Notes: a model not told the origin generated them from the letters alone. DNA of 64,000 bases from Photobacterium sanctipauli (GCF_003026495.1 NZ_PYMA01000006.1:124001-188000), one strand, 5' to 3'; positions 17,884 through 27,869 are shown, numbered from the stretch's first letter. Program-made: numbers and translations.

Positions 17884-19122
17884 TTAAGCGACAGTGTACT
17901 TCAGCGCCTTCTCGCGGTATGCGCTAATGCGGTGCGGTGTGATAAGCGCACGCTCATGGTCGAGTACATCGGCACCTAGGGTATCTGCGATTTGCTGAAC
18001 TGTCTGAAGCATATGTTTAAAGTGCAGATCAGCACGACCAACCTGAGTAGGCAGCATCAAGTAGAATGCTACCCCCGGGGTTTCGAAACTATCATTACCG
18101 CCTTCCGGGAAGTGGGCTGGTGCAACCATGTTTGTTACCGAGAAGATCACCGGGCCAGTACCCGCTACATCAGCGTGATAGTGGTAAACCGAGTTCTCGC
18201 CAAAAACAAGATTGTGCTGCTCAAACGCATTAAACAGCTTAGTGCCGCGCAACAAATCGCCATTGCGCGCATGTACATTCAAGACAAGGTAATCTGGTGG
18301 AAGCTGCTCTTGCTGCTTTTCTACAACAGGCGCAGCAATTTCCGGCTCGGCTTTCTCTTCTTCTACAAGTTGCGGCTCGGCAGCGGCAGTTTCCACTTGG
18401 CTTTCTTCAAGTGTTGCACTTGGCTCAACCACAATCATTTCTTCAACTGAAACGGTTGGCTGATCACGCTCAATATCTTCAATGGTCAGGGTTGGCTCAA
18501 ACTCAGAGCTAATCGACGCAGAAACAGTTTCTGCGGGTGTCGCAACCAACTGCTCGGCCACTTGCTCTTTTTGAAGCGGCGCTTCCATTGATTGACGCGC
18601 AGTCTGGATCACTTCAGCAGCCAGCGTCGCCTCTGCGGTTTCTGCGGCCCTAGTAGTTTCTGGGTTAGCAGAAACTTGCGGTTCAACAACACTTGCCGGA
18701 GTTTCTACAACTGTTTGTGTTTCAGGTTGAGCAGCTTCTGCTGCTGGCGCGGCTTCAACCTGAGGAGCAACCACCGGCTCACCAGTTGCCGTCATTGAAG
18801 GCAGGGGATCATTGGCTGAAGCAATAGGCTGGCTATCCATCAAAGGATCAGCTTGTAACTTTTGGCCGAAATGAAGTTCAGGCTCTTTACGCTCAGGACG
18901 GCTAACCTCTGGTTCACTGCTGGCTTGATTCACCACCCTAACATTGCCAATGCCGTCTTGATCAAATCCTTCTTGGTCACGGGCAGACTTGTCTAACTTG
19001 CCTAATGGCTTTTCGCCAAACTTAGCGGGTTTTTCCTTACGGCTGCTCCATAAGCCATGCAACAACAAAGCTGCAATCGCTAGCGCACCCACAATAATAA
19101 GAACCAGACGCAATTCCTGCAT
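17884..19122 (-). CDS. zipA: Cell division protein ZipA
   Basis: 412 residues, longer than E. coli ZipA (328). One N-terminal membrane helix (LRLVLIIVGALAIAALLLHG) is followed by a short basic patch, a long Pro/Ala/Glu/Val-rich linker (about residues 60-275), and the C-terminal FtsZ-binding domain with PPDYLVLNVHARNGDLLRGT and the closing HRISAYREKALKYTVA. ZipA tethers the FtsZ ring to the inner membrane. The extra length is all in the flexible linker. It diverges from cysZ, the conserved arrangement. Confidence 0.95.
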   Translation of the reverse strand: MQELRLVLIIVGALAIAALLLHGLWSSRKEKPAKFGEKPLGKLDKSARDQEGFDQDGIGNVRVVNQASSEPEVSRPERKEPELHFGQKLQADPLMDSQPIASANDPLPSMTATGEPVVAPQVEAAPAAEAAQPETQTVVETPASVVEPQVSANPETTRAAETAEATLAAEVIQTARQSMEAPLQKEQVAEQLVATPAETVSASISSEFEPTLTIEDIERDQPTVSVEEMIVVEPSATLEESQVETAAAEPQLVEEEKAEPEIAAPVVEKQQEQLPPDYLVLNVHARNGDLLRGTKLFNAFEQHNLVFGENSVYHYHADVAGTGPVIFSVTNMVAPAHFPEGGNDSFETPGVAFYLMLPTQVGRADLHFKHMLQTVQQIADTLGADVLDHERALITPHRISAYREKALKYTVA

Positions 19123-19538
19123 ACGAATACTCTGAATTTACCTGTTACCCCATAGGGGAAAATCAACTTTCGTGTACCATTGAGCGTTATCCTCAACCTT
19201 CAATGCTACCACTTCATTACTGCCCTTCATTTTGTACTTTTTTGCTTACCGACTACACAGCCAAGTAAAGCAAATAAGAAGGGTTCAACCTCTAATGTAT
19301 CAAAACTCAAAACGAAATGAGAAGACCAATATCGTTATTCGTGCAAGATAGTGCAGCTGAGCACAAAATCGGATAATCCTTGAGCGATTTTTTTGCTATT
19401 TCAGCATTTGAACCTAGGTGGAATTTGCTTCCAGGCAAGTAAGCCCGTTAATATCAGTCAAATAATCATTAACCCTAGCAATATCGCAAGTCTGGCGCTA
19501 AGCAAAATAAAGCCTCCAGAGATAGCCAAGGAGCTAAT
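19123..19538. other. Divergent zipA/cysZ intergenic region
   Basis: 416 bases that must contain both promoters. No open frame or RNA gene was recognised. CTAGCAATATCGCAAGTCTG and neighbouring sequence show no operator I can name. Confidence 0.5.
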
Positions 19539-20300
19539 ATGCAACAACTAGGTAATAACCCCACCACGGTAAGTGGTGCCGGCTATTTTTTCAAAGGCAT
19601 GTCATTGGCAATGCAACCAGGGACACGCCGTTTCGTTTTACTGCCGCTGCTTGTCAATATTGTCTTATTCGGCACCGCTTTCGGTTTGGTATTGACGCAA
19701 CTTGGCACATGGATTGATGGCTGGATGAGTTACCTGCCGCAATGGATGGATTGGCTATCTTATCTACTATGGCCGCTACTTGCCGTCGCGACCCTGGTGA
19801 CCTTCTCCTATTTGTTCAGCACTATTGCCAACTGGATTGCGGCGCCGTTTAACGGACTGCTGGCTGAACACCTCGAGGCCAAGCTTACCGGCAAACCCGC
19901 ACCGGATACCGGCGTGACAGAGATCGTCAAAGATCTCCCCCGGATCATGAATCGCGAATGGATCAAGCTAAAATACTACCTACCCAAAGCTATCGGCTTG
20001 TTTATCCTGCTCTGGATCCCGGCGATTGGCCAAACCGTTGGTCCTGTTCTGTGGTTTTTGTTCAGCGCATGGATGATGAGCATCCAGTACGCAGACTACC
20101 CGTTTGACAACCACAAGGTGCCATTCCCCACCATGCGCGATGCACTAAAGGCGAATCGCGGAAAATCACTCAGCTTCGGTAGCCTGGTAATGCTCTTTAC
20201 CATGACGCCATTGTTAAACCTTGTTGTCATGCCAATTGCCGTCTGCGGTGCCACGGCGATGTGGGTTGACCACTACCGCGCTCAATACCGCCTCCATTAA
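19539..20300 (+). CDS. cysZ: Sulfate transporter CysZ
   Basis: 253 residues, the usual length. Membrane helices are visible near 30-55 ([20 protein letters not shown]), 70-95 ([20 protein letters not shown]), 150-185 and 215-240. CysZ motifs include [36 protein letters not shown] and [11 protein letters not shown]. CysZ brings sulfate into the cytoplasm for cysteine synthesis. It is followed by cysK, the next enzyme set in the same pathway, after a large hairpin. Confidence 0.96.
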   Translation: MQQLGNNPTTVSGAGYFFKGMSLAMQPGTRRFVLLPLLVNIVLFGTAFGLVLTQLGTWIDGWMSYLPQWMDWLSYLLWPLLAVATLVTFSYLFSTIANWIAAPFNGLLAEHLEAKLTGKPAPDTGVTEIVKDLPRIMNREWIKLKYYLPKAIGLFILLWIPAIGQTVGPVLWFLFSAWMMSIQYADYPFDNHKVPFPTMRDALKANRGKSLSFGSLVMLFTMTPLLNLVVMPIAVCGATAMWVDHYRAQYRLH

Positions 20301-20322
20301 GCTCATTGGCCATAACGCCTCT

Positions 20323-20374
20323 TTATATAGCCAGGCTATTTGCCCATTTTGGTCAAACCAGCCTGGCTATATAA
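20323..20374. repeat. Large inverted repeat between cysZ and cysK
   Basis: TTATATAGCCAGGCT and AGCCTGGCTATATAA are perfect 15-base arms around a 22-base loop that can itself pair TTTG with CAAA. No T-run follows, so a simple terminator is not certain. It lies 22 bases past cysZ. Confidence 0.7.
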
Positions 20375-20498
20375 CATTAAGCTATATAACAATAAGATAT
20401 AACCACAAGTTCCTTTTCAACTTCAATTCAGGCGTTATGCTTAATGACACACATCAAATCATGTCATTTACTGAACGTGTTACGAAGGAACGACAACA

Positions 20499-21467
20499 AT
20501 GAGCAAGATTTACGAAGATAACTCCCTAACTATTGGTAACACACCGCTAGTTCGCCTAAATCGTGTCAGCAAGGGCAACGTTCTTGCTAAGGTAGAAGCT
20601 CGCAACCCTAGCTTCAGTGTTAAGTGTCGTATTGGCGCAAACATGATCTGGGATGCTGAAAAGCGCGGCATTCTAAAAGAAGGTGTTGAACTGGTTGAGC
20701 CAACCAGTGGTAATACCGGTATCGCTCTTGCCTTTGTTGCAGCGGCACGCGGCTACAAGCTAACGCTTACCATGCCTGAGAGCATGAGCCTTGAGCGCCG
20801 CAAATTGCTGAAAGCCCTTGGTGCCAACCTAGTTTTGACCGAAGCCCCTAAAGGCATGAAGGGTGCTATCGAAAAAGCAGAAGAAATCGTGGCTTCAGCG
20901 CCTGAGAAATACCTACTGCTTCAGCAGTTCAATAACCCTGCCAACCCAGAAATCCACGAAAAAACCACTGGCCCAGAAGTTTGGGAAGCTACCGAAGGTG
21001 AAATCGACGTATTCGTTTCTGGCGTAGGTACCGGTGGTACGCTGACGGGTGTAAGCCGTTTCATCAAGCAGCAAAAAGGCAAAGCCATCACGACTGTGGC
21101 GGTAGAACCAAGTGAGTCACCAGTGATCACTCAAACCCTAAATGGCGATGAAGTGAAGCCGTCTCCGCACAAAATCCAAGGTATCGGCGCAGGATTTATC
21201 CCTGGCAACCTAGACCTTGCACTTATCGACGAAGTACAACAAGTTAGCTCTGAAGATGCCATTAACATGACCCGTCGCTTGATGGAGGAAGAAGGTATCT
21301 TGGCAGGTATTTCTTCTGGTGCAGCCGTAGTAGCAGCAAATCGCGTTGCAGAAAGACCGGAATTTGCAGGCAAAAATATCGTAGTCGTTCTACCAAGTTC
21401 AGGTGAGCGTTACCTATCATCTGCACTATTTGCTGGTATCTTCACCGATAAAGAAACCCAACAGTGA
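20499..21467 (+). CDS. cysK: Cysteine synthase A (O-acetylserine sulfhydrylase)
   Basis: 322 residues. The PLP lysine is in [19 protein letters not shown] (about residue 42), the substrate loop is [14 protein letters not shown] and the phosphate-binding loop is [16 protein letters not shown]. It makes cysteine from O-acetylserine and sulfide. The start follows GAAGGAACGACA. It has its own terminator downstream. The order cysZ-cysK-ptsHI-crr is as in E. coli. Confidence 0.98.
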   Translation: MSKIYEDNSLTIGNTPLVRLNRVSKGNVLAKVEARNPSFSVKCRIGANMIWDAEKRGILKEGVELVEPTSGNTGIALAFVAAARGYKLTLTMPESMSLERRKLLKALGANLVLTEAPKGMKGAIEKAEEIVASAPEKYLLLQQFNNPANPEIHEKTTGPEVWEATEGEIDVFVSGVGTGGTLTGVSRFIKQQKGKAITTVAVEPSESPVITQTLNGDEVKPSPHKIQGIGAGFIPGNLDLALIDEVQQVSSEDAINMTRRLMEEEGILAGISSGAAVVAANRVAERPEFAGKNIVVVLPSSGERYLSSALFAGIFTDKETQQ

Positions 21468-21503
21468 TCACATTTTTTGATGATAAAACATCATTAGCAG
21501 TCT

Positions 21504-21531
21504 AAAAGCTCCCCACGGGGGGCTTTTTTGT
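21504..21531 (+). terminator. Terminator after cysK
   Basis: AAAAGCTCCCC-AC-GGGGGGCTTTTTTG, a GC-rich stem with a T-run, 37 bases past the cysK stop. Confidence 0.88.
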
Positions 21532-21580
21532 TGCATTTGTAGCGTAGCTTTAATATAACTGCCATGTGTTTTATTTTTAG

Positions 21581-21617
21581 CTTCGAAATAAAAGGTCAAT
21601 TAACGACCATTTCGAAG
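21581..21617. repeat. Two-part inverted repeat upstream of ptsH
   Basis: CTTCGAAAT pairs with ATTTCGAAG (nine pairs). Inside it GGTC pairs with GACC, around AATTAAC, with AAAA bulged on one side. It lies about 165 bases before ptsH and has no T-run, so it is either in the pts promoter/leader region or a DNA palindrome for a regulator. Confidence 0.55.
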
Positions 21618-21779
21618 TAAAGGAAAGAGAGAAAAGTCACAAAAGATTGACTTGGATTAACTTCCGACACCTAACTGATGGGGTAATTTATACTCCAAGT
21701 TAGCGAGCTTAGCATAAAGCGGTTAAGCTTACTTTCAGTTACGTCAAATTATTAAATAATATCTATATCGGGGTGAAAA

Positions 21780-22037
21780 ATGTATCAGAAGCAAGTTGAG
21801 ATCACTGCAGAAAACGGCCTACACACTCGTCCAGCTGCACAGTTCGTTAAAGAAGCTAAAGCATTCGACGCGGACATCACAGTGACTTCAAACGGTAAAA
21901 GCGCAAGCGCTAAGAGCCTATTCAAGCTTCAGACTCTAGGTCTAGTTAAAGGCACAGTAGTTACTATTTCTGCTGAAGGTGCTCAAGCTCAACAAGCTGT
22001 TGACCACCTAGTTGCTCTAATGGACGAACTGCACTAA
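21780..22037 (+). CDS. ptsH: Phosphocarrier protein HPr
   Basis: 85 residues, the standard size. The phosphorylated histidine is in [19 protein letters not shown] (His15), and the Ser46-region helix is [13 protein letters not shown]. HPr carries phosphate from enzyme I to the sugar-specific EIIA proteins. It is first gene of ptsH-ptsI-crr, with an unusually long 5' region after the cysK terminator. Confidence 0.98.
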   Translation: MYQKQVEITAENGLHTRPAAQFVKEAKAFDADITVTSNGKSASAKSLFKLQTLGLVKGTVVTISAEGAQAQQAVDHLVALMDELH

Positions 22038-22090
22038 TACGCAGTCTGTTTATTACTTCCCCTAGTTTTAAGTATATTTAAGGTAAGGCT

Positions 22091-23818
22091 ATGATTTCAG
22101 GTATCCTGGCATCTCCTGGTATTGCTTTTGGTAAAGCACTACTTCTGCAGGAAGAAGAGATTGTTCTAAACAAAGCTCCAATCGCTGCAGACCAAGTTGA
22201 GAGCGAAATTCAGCGTTTCTTCGACGCTCGAAAAAAATCTTCTGAGCAACTAGAAGTTATCAAAGAAAAAGCACGTGTGACCTTCGGTGAAGAGAAGGAA
22301 GCAATCTTTGAAGGCCACATTATGTTGCTGGAAGATGAAGAGCTTGAAGAAGAAATCATAGCCTTCATTAAAGAAAACAATGCATCTGCTGACTTGGCGA
22401 TCCACTCTATCATTGAAGAGCAGGCATCAACCCTTGAGTCGCTAGATGACGAATACCTAAAAGAGCGCGCAACCGACATCCGCGATATCGGTAACCGTTT
22501 CGTGAAAAACGCACTGGGTATCAGTATTGTTAACCTAAGCGCTATCAACGAAGAAGTGATTTTGGTTGCTAACGACCTAACACCTTCTGAAACTGCGCAA
22601 ATCAACCTAGATTACGTTCTTGGCTTTATTACTGATATCGGTGGCCGTACTTCGCACACCTCTATCATGGCACGTTCTCTAGAGCTACCAGCTATCGTTG
22701 GTACTAACGACATTACAGCTCAGGTTAAGAACGGCGACATGCTTGTTCTTGATGCAATCAACAACACGATTGTAATCAACCCATCTGATGATGAGCTAAC
22801 CAAATTCAAAGCTATCCGCGACGCGCACATTGCTGAGAAAGAAGAACTAGCTAAGCTAAAAGATCTTCCTGCAATCACGCTTGACGGCAAGCAAGTAGAA
22901 GTTTGCGGCAACATCGGTACAGTTAAAGACTGTGACGGCGTTAACCGTAACGGCGGCGAAGGTGTTGGTCTTTACCGCACTGAGTTCCTGTTCATGGACC
23001 GTGATGCCCTTCCAACTGAAGATGAGCAATACGCAGCTTACAAAGAAGTTGCTGAAGCCATGCACGGCGAGCCAGTGATCATCCGTACTATGGATATCGG
23101 TGGTGACAAAGATCTACCATACATGGATCTGCCAAAAGAAATGAACCCGTTCCTAGGTTGGCGTGCAGTACGTATCAGCCTGGACCGTCGCGAAATCCTA
23201 CGTGACCAGCTACGCGGTATTCTACGTGCATCTGCACACGGTAAGATCCGCATCATGTTCCCGATGATTATCTCTGTTGAAGAAATCCGCGAACTGAAGA
23301 AAGCTATCGAAGAATACAAAGCAGAACTACGCGCTGAAGGCCACGCTTTCGACGAAAGCATCGAAATCGGTGTAATGGTTGAAACACCTGCAGCGGCAGC
23401 AATTGCACACCACCTAGCGAAAGAAGTTGAGTTCTTTAGTATTGGTACTAACGACTTAACCCAGTATACTCTTGCAGTTGACCGTGGTAATGAGCTGATT
23501 TCTCACCTTTACAACCCACTATCGCCTGCGGTACTTACTGTGATCAAGCAAGTTATCGATGCTTCTCACAAAGAAGGTAAGTGGACAGGTATGTGTGGTG
23601 AGCTAGCTGGTGATGAGCGTGCAACCCTACTACTTCTAGGTATGGGTCTGGACGAGTTCAGCATGAGCGGAATTTCTATTCCACGCATTAAGAAAATTAT
23701 CCGTAACGCTAACTTTGCTGATGTAAAAGCTATGGCTGATGAAGCTCTAGCAATGCCTACTGCTGCTGAGATCGAAGCACACGTAGAAAAATTCATCGCA
23801 GAAAAGACCATCTGCTAA
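22091..23818 (+). CDS. ptsI: PTS enzyme I (phosphoenolpyruvate-protein phosphotransferase)
   Basis: 575 residues, as in E. coli. The phospho-histidine signature is [20 protein letters not shown] (His189 region). The PEP-binding C-terminal domain has [26 protein letters not shown] and the active-site [19 protein letters not shown] and GMCGELAGD. It transfers phosphate from PEP to HPr. It is 53 bases after ptsH and 40 before crr. Confidence 0.98.
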   Translation: MISGILASPGIAFGKALLLQEEEIVLNKAPIAADQVESEIQRFFDARKKSSEQLEVIKEKARVTFGEEKEAIFEGHIMLLEDEELEEEIIAFIKENNASADLAIHSIIEEQASTLESLDDEYLKERATDIRDIGNRFVKNALGISIVNLSAINEEVILVANDLTPSETAQINLDYVLGFITDIGGRTSHTSIMARSLELPAIVGTNDITAQVKNGDMLVLDAINNTIVINPSDDELTKFKAIRDAHIAEKEELAKLKDLPAITLDGKQVEVCGNIGTVKDCDGVNRNGGEGVGLYRTEFLFMDRDALPTEDEQYAAYKEVAEAMHGEPVIIRTMDIGGDKDLPYMDLPKEMNPFLGWRAVRISLDRREILRDQLRGILRASAHGKIRIMFPMIISVEEIRELKKAIEEYKAELRAEGHAFDESIEIGVMVETPAAAAIAHHLAKEVEFFSIGTNDLTQYTLAVDRGNELISHLYNPLSPAVLTVIKQVIDASHKEGKWTGMCGELAGDERATLLLLGMGLDEFSMSGISIPRIKKIIRNANFADVKAMADEALAMPTAAEIEAHVEKFIAEKTIC

Positions 23819-23858
23819 TATAGCAGCAGATAAAATAAAAACGCTTAGGAGCAACGAT

Positions 23859-24368
23859 ATGGGTCTGTTTGACAAATTGAAGAAGCTGGTTTCTGACGAC
23901 AACGCTGAAACTGGTGCTATTGAAATCATCGCACCACTTTCTGGTGAAATCGTAAACATCGAAGATGTGCCAGATGTAGTTTTCGCAGAGAAAATCGTTG
24001 GTGACGGTATCGCTATCAAACCAGCTGGCAACAAGATGGTTGCACCTGTAAACGGTACTATCGGCAAAATCTTCGAAACTAACCACGCTTTCTCTATTGA
24101 GTCTGACGACGGCATCGAGCTATTCGTTCACTTCGGTATCGACACTGTTGAACTGAAAGGTGAAGGCTTCACTCGCATCGCTGAAGAAGGTCAAACTGTA
24201 AAAGCTGGCGACACTATCATCGAATTCGATCTAGCTCTTCTAGAAGAAAAAGCGAAGTCAACTCTTACTCCAGTTGTTATCTCTAACATGGACGAAATCA
24301 AAGAGCTGAACAAGCTATCTGGTGCAACAACTGTGGGTGAAACTCCAGTTCTACGCATCAAGAAGTAA
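23859..24368 (+). CDS. crr: PTS glucose-specific EIIA component
   Basis: 169 residues. The EIIA-Glc fold is recognised by [40 protein letters not shown] (phospho-His90 in VHFGID) and the C-terminal [13 protein letters not shown]. It phosphorylates EIICB-Glc and regulates adenylate cyclase and permeases. E. coli EIIA-Glc also binds FrsA, whose gene is at 43728. It is the last gene of the pts operon, followed by a strong terminator. Confidence 0.98.
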   Translation: MGLFDKLKKLVSDDNAETGAIEIIAPLSGEIVNIEDVPDVVFAEKIVGDGIAIKPAGNKMVAPVNGTIGKIFETNHAFSIESDDGIELFVHFGIDTVELKGEGFTRIAEEGQTVKAGDTIIEFDLALLEEKAKSTLTPVVISNMDEIKELNKLSGATTVGETPVLRIKK

Positions 24369-24386
24369 GATTGTTTCAATCTTTGC

Positions 24387-24417
24387 TAAAAGCGCTGCCC
24401 TCGGGTGGCGCTTTTTG
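24387..24417 (+). terminator. Terminator after crr
   Basis: AGCGCTGCCC-TC-GGGTGGCGCT stem with flanking A- and T-runs, 19 bases past the crr stop. Confidence 0.9.
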
Positions 24418-24426
24418 TTTGCCGAT

Positions 24427-24455
24427 AAAAAATCCCCGATCAGCGATCGAGGATT
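24427..24455 (-). terminator. Terminator for the Dyp peroxidase gene
   Basis: On the reverse strand AATCCTCGATCG-CT-GATCGGGGATT, then TTTTT, 53 bases past the peroxidase stop and back-to-back with the crr terminator. Confidence 0.75.
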
Positions 24456-24507
24456 CATTCAAAGTCTAGCTCCATAGGGCCATAGAGCCGCTTTTGCTCT
24501 TCCGTTC

Positions 24508-25404
24508 TTATAACGAATTCAGCATCTCAACCGACGGTGCAAAGAAGTATGCCCCTGTTACAGCGGTGGTGAATCGCAGCAGCTGGTCAGTCTTGCCGTC
24601 TGTCGCACCGTACATGCTCTCCAACATCGCATTGAAGTTATGCTGGGTATTACAGTAGGCAATGAACAATAAGCCGTGATCACCGCTTACCGTGCCGTAT
24701 GGCAGGCTGTGACGTACAATCTTCAGCCCCTTGCCTTCTTCTTTGATATCAACACGGCCTACATGCGAGGCTGCAGGTACATCTTCCAGCTCAACAGAGT
24801 CAGGCTTGGTACGGCCCACGACTTTTTCCTGAGCTTGGATATTAAGGCGGTTCCATGCAGGTAGGTTGTGCACAAAGCGCTGCACCATCACAAAGCTACC
24901 ACCGGCGAAGTCACCGTCTTGGATCAATGCGACATCTTGGCGCGCTTCTAGTGTTTTAGGGTTTTCGGTACCATCGATAAAGTCGGTCATATCACGAGAG
25001 TCTAGGTATTTGAAACCGTAAGTCTCGTCCATGATTTCTACGAACTCGGCAATTGGCTGCATGAACTGGCGAAGTAGGTAGAAATTCAGATCGTGGCGGC
25101 TAGAGTTAACGTGCAGCAAGATATCACCACCTGTCGCAGGCGCCGTCACGTCCCCTTCACCCAGCGCCTTGAAATCTTCAAAGCCTGCTGGCGTGCCTTT
25201 CTCAAGCGCATGCCAGAACGTTTTGCCAAAGGCCACACTTGCACGTAGATCAGCATGTGGCTGCTGCTCGTTCAATGATGAAACTAGCTGGTGAAGCTGC
25301 TGACATTGCTTAACCACCGCCGCATTCTCAGCCGTGACCTTCATCACGACGTAAAGGGCGAATGGACCTGCTTCAGGTAAAATCAAAGGTTGCGCCGTTG
25401 CCAT
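24508..25404 (-). CDS. yfeX: Dyp-type haem peroxidase (YfeX family)
   Basis: 298 residues, the length of E. coli YfeX (299). The GxxDG motif appears as DFIDGTENPKT near 145-155, with the catalytic Asp; the proximal haem histidine is probably in AASHVGRVDIKEEG near 215, and the distal Arg region is VRHSLPYGTVSGDHGLLFIA. Dyp peroxidases oxidise substrates with H2O2. There is no signal peptide, so it is cytoplasmic unless exported in an encapsulin. A DUF2919 (YfeZ-like) gene lies nearby, as in the E. coli yfeX-yfeZ region. Confidence 0.92.
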   Translation of the reverse strand: MATAQPLILPEAGPFALYVVMKVTAENAAVVKQCQQLHQLVSSLNEQQPHADLRASVAFGKTFWHALEKGTPAGFEDFKALGEGDVTAPATGGDILLHVNSSRHDLNFYLLRQFMQPIAEFVEIMDETYGFKYLDSRDMTDFIDGTENPKTLEARQDVALIQDGDFAGGSFVMVQRFVHNLPAWNRLNIQAQEKVVGRTKPDSVELEDVPAASHVGRVDIKEEGKGLKIVRHSLPYGTVSGDHGLLFIAYCNTQHNFNAMLESMYGATDGKTDQLLRFTTAVTGAYFFAPSVEMLNSL

Positions 25405-25536
25405 AATATTCTCCTAGTATGAACAGCTTATTATTTTATTGCTCCTGATTATAACTCGAAAACACGGCCTGACGTTGATCATCGTCAGCCTGTTTCCCGA
25501 CATCACTGATTAGGAAAGAAAAAAGGGTTCAGAAAT

Positions 25537-25560
25537 AAAAAAACGCCCCATTAAGGAGCG
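25537..25560 (-). terminator. Terminator after the small envelope-protein operon
   Basis: On the reverse strand CGCTCC-TTAAT-GGGGCG, then TTTTTTTATT, 23 bases past the stop at 25583. It separates this operon from the Dyp peroxidase gene. Confidence 0.75.
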
Positions 25561-25582
25561 CTCTTTAGCCAATCATTCAGTC

Positions 25583-25993
25583 TTATACCGATGTCACTTC
25601 AACCTGAAGCTTCACTTGTTTGTCGCTGCTATCATCCACCGTCTCAAACAGTGCCGGCGAGTTAAGGCCCGTCGACAAGGTTGGTGAGATAATGGTACGC
25701 CAACCGCCATCGTCCAGGCGTTCTTGCACCTTGAACGCAATCTTCACTTCCTCGGCCGAGACTTCCAACAGCTCAGCACTGCCAACCAGTTCGCGCTTGG
25801 ATTGGTTCGCTTCATCACCAGTACCAAAGAATACAGTTTCTTCGCCTGGTAGCAAAGATAGCGATGTATTCACCGACTGCGTGTTACCACTGGCACCGGT
25901 GAGTTCAAAATTCACATCGAGCAACCAGTCAGCCATGGCTAACGGGCTTAATAGAGCACTAAACAGGACTAAGCCTTTACCCCATTCGTTCAT
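25583..25993 (-). CDS. Small periplasmic protein of unknown function
   Basis: 136 residues. The N-terminus MNEWGKGLVLFSALLSPLAM with ADW fits a signal peptide cleaved near residue 21. The mature part is beta-rich and acidic (DVNFELTGASGNTQSVNTSL, FKVQERLDDGGWRTI), with no cysteine and no motif I know. It starts six bases after the DUF2919 stop and must be co-transcribed with it. It occupies the place of yfeY in the E. coli yfeX-yfeY-yfeZ set but has no lipobox and does not look like YfeY. Confidence 0.75.
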   Translation of the reverse strand: MNEWGKGLVLFSALLSPLAMADWLLDVNFELTGASGNTQSVNTSLSLLPGEETVFFGTGDEANQSKRELVGSAELLEVSAEEVKIAFKVQERLDDGGWRTIISPTLSTGLNSPALFETVDDSSDKQVKLQVEVTSV

Positions 25994-25999
25994 TTGTCT

Positions 26000-26461
26000 T
26001 TACCTCTCTAAGGGCTTATCAGCAAATGTATTTTTTACCCGTGAGCTGCGAAAGAGATAGATCCCTAACCAAGTTGTCAGCAGTAAGCTGATAGCCCGGG
26101 CCCAGCTAAACTCCCCGTGGGATAGAATCAACTGGTACACTTGCAAAGCACAATCTGTCGTATAGGCGACCAACAAGATTTTTCTGCCGTGGTGCCAAAC
26201 GTAATTTATTAATTTATTATTTTTGTGTCGTTGTCCGGTCAGCCACATCAACACCATGGCGGGAAGACCGATACCCATGCCGAGATATAGGTTCTCTGGC
26301 AAGGGATACAATATTTCTAATACTTGCGCGCCCTGCTGTCGGCTTGCTCCTGCCATGGCAAATATCACCCACGCCTTGGCACTGAAAAAGAAGCACAGCC
26401 ACAACATTTTTGATGGCTTAAGCAGGCCATGCTTATCGTAAGCCTCAATCATGTAATTCAA
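26000..26461 (-). CDS. DUF2919 inner-membrane protein (YfeZ-like)
   Basis: 153 residues from a TTG at 26461, which is well placed behind GGAGAACGAGT; the ATG three codons on (26452) is the alternative. The start MNYMIEAYDKHGLLKP aligns with the usual M-x-x-x-x-x-Y-D-x-x-G-x-L-K-P opening of DUF2919 proteins. About four membrane helices follow (MLWLCFFFSAKAWVIFAMAG, YLGMGIGLPAMVLMWL, ILLVAYTTDCALQVYQLIL, ISLLLTTWLGIYLF). Function unknown. Confidence 0.75.
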   Translation of the reverse strand: MNYMIEAYDKHGLLKPSKMLWLCFFFSAKAWVIFAMAGASRQQGAQVLEILYPLPENLYLGMGIGLPAMVLMWLTGQRHKNNKLINYVWHHGRKILLVAYTTDCALQVYQLILSHGEFSWARAISLLLTTWLGIYLFRSSRVKNTFADKPLER

Positions 26462-26983
26462 ACTCGTTCTCCAAACGCTATTGCTATTAAAGCAATGGTG
26501 GTTATCGAACGCATTTTCAATAGTTGGGGCCTACCACGCTAGCCGTTATTTGAGTTCAACGTGGAACTGCATCACTCATATTGTGTAGACACGATAAATC
26601 ATCTCCACTTTACTACCAGCGACAGAGGTAAATTCTGTGGTTCAACGCACTATTTGGTTCATCATCTTGTCGGATGGATCACGTTTTGTGGGATGAGAAA
26701 CACCGTTTTTCTAGTTTTATTTCAGAAACAGACAACAGCCCCATCAAGGCATGCTTTAGTAACCAAGCCAGACACTGCCATTAACTTTCATGCACTTAGC
26801 GATTTATCCCACCAATCACACCCTGTACATATTTTGTTCACATGTTGAAATATTCCTACGGGAAATACTTTTCCTGTCATTTTAAAACAAAATAGTCCCC
26901 GCCTGTTTTGATGCGATTGCAGCCCTGTACCCATCAATCCAAGTCGGTATAATTGGCCTAACACCCACTACTTGTGATTACCA
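26462..26983. other. Intergenic region without a credible gene
   Basis: About 520 bases. A 95-codon frame at 26561-26848 has an unlikely composition (rich in His, Cys and Ser, no domain pattern) and no convincing ribosome-binding site, so I do not call it. The region holds promoters for the divergent genes on either side. Confidence 0.5.
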
Positions 26984-27340
26984 ATGGCGATAAAAAAACA
27001 ACAGAGCACGCCTTCTCCAGAAACGCAGGCTGAGGCGATGAAAATTGCCCGTGCAACGCAAAAGCCGGGCCAGACCAAAGAACAAACCAAGCTGATTGCC
27101 CAGGGGATCCAGCACGGGATCGAGCAATATAAAAAACAGCAAAAGGCCAAAGCCCGTGAGCGCGACAAGCTTCGCAAGAAGCAAGCAAAAGATAAAGTTC
27201 AGCTTCAAGCCGAGCCGTCACACGACGCAGAACTAAGCTCGGCAACACAGCCTTCAGGCCAACCAGCACCACAATGGCTACCGTGGGCACTGTTGGTGCT
27301 GTCATGGGTTGGTTTTATCGCTTACCTGCAACTCGGCTAA
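26984..27340 (+). CDS. DUF2956 family protein with C-terminal membrane anchor
   Basis: 118 residues. The N-terminal half is highly charged and helical (QAEAMKIARATQKPGQTKEQ, then KKQQKAKARERDKLRKKQ). The end is a single membrane helix, PQWLPWALLVLSWVGFIAYL. This is the pattern of the DUF2956 proteins of Vibrionales; the role is unknown. The basic stretch would face the cytoplasm. Confidence 0.75.
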   Translation: MAIKKQQSTPSPETQAEAMKIARATQKPGQTKEQTKLIAQGIQHGIEQYKKQQKAKARERDKLRKKQAKDKVQLQAEPSHDAELSSATQPSGQPAPQWLPWALLVLSWVGFIAYLQLG

Positions 27341-27389
27341 CGATATATACCCAGCAACTGGGTATATCACCTTAAGGAAGAGGGATGTT

Positions 27390-27869
27390 ATGACACACTT
27401 TCATTACCGCTATATCGGCATCGCCCTGTTATCAACTGCATTAATCGGCTGCAGCGACAGCAGCAGCCAAGCCAATACCGATGCCGACTCACTCTCAAGA
27501 TATCGAATCGATCAGATTTGCGGCGAGAAGCCCAACTGTGTTTCGACCCTTGATACACGGGAGGATCACTATCTTGCCCCCTATGAACTAACACAAAGCA
27601 ATAGCACTAGTTGGGACAAGATCAAACAGCTTGCGCTAACTTTACCTGGGGTTGCTCTCGCAGAAGAAAAAGAGGGATATTTTCGCCTTGAAAGCACCAG
27701 TAAAGTCTTCAAATTTGTTGATGACTTTGAGGTCAAGCTTTTGGAACAACAGCTCGAGGTACGCTCGGAGTCCCGTGTCGGCTATTCCGATTTTGGTGTC
27801 AATCGCGAAAGAGCCGAGCAGTTTCGCCAACGCCTTGAACAAGCCGATTATATACAAAAAAGTGAATAG
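27390..27869 (+). CDS. Predicted lipoprotein of unknown function
   Basis: 159 residues from the ATG at 27390, behind AAGGAAGAGGG; a frame opening at 27309 overlaps the upstream gene and is unlikely. Lipobox LIGC lies at about residue 19 (MTHFHYRYIGIALLSTALIG then C). The mature part contains one Cys pair (ICGEKPNC) and a compact alpha/beta segment ending FGVNRERAEQFRQRLEQADY. No family recognised. It lies 49 bases after the DUF2956 gene and may share its transcript. Confidence 0.7.
   Translation: MTHFHYRYIGIALLSTALIGCSDSSSQANTDADSLSRYRIDQICGEKPNCVSTLDTREDHYLAPYELTQSNSTSWDKIKQLALTLPGVALAEEKEGYFRLESTSKVFKFVDDFEVKLLEQQLEVRSESRVGYSDFGVNRERAEQFRQRLEQADYIQKSE

Noticed and set aside
22210..23361. 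Long reverse-strand frames opposite ptsI
   Set aside because: Ser-rich antisense shadows of ptsI with no independent support.
26561..26848. 95-codon open frame in the spacer before the DUF2956 gene
   Set aside because: No ribosome-binding site, composition rich in His and Cys without a pattern, no domain; probably chance.
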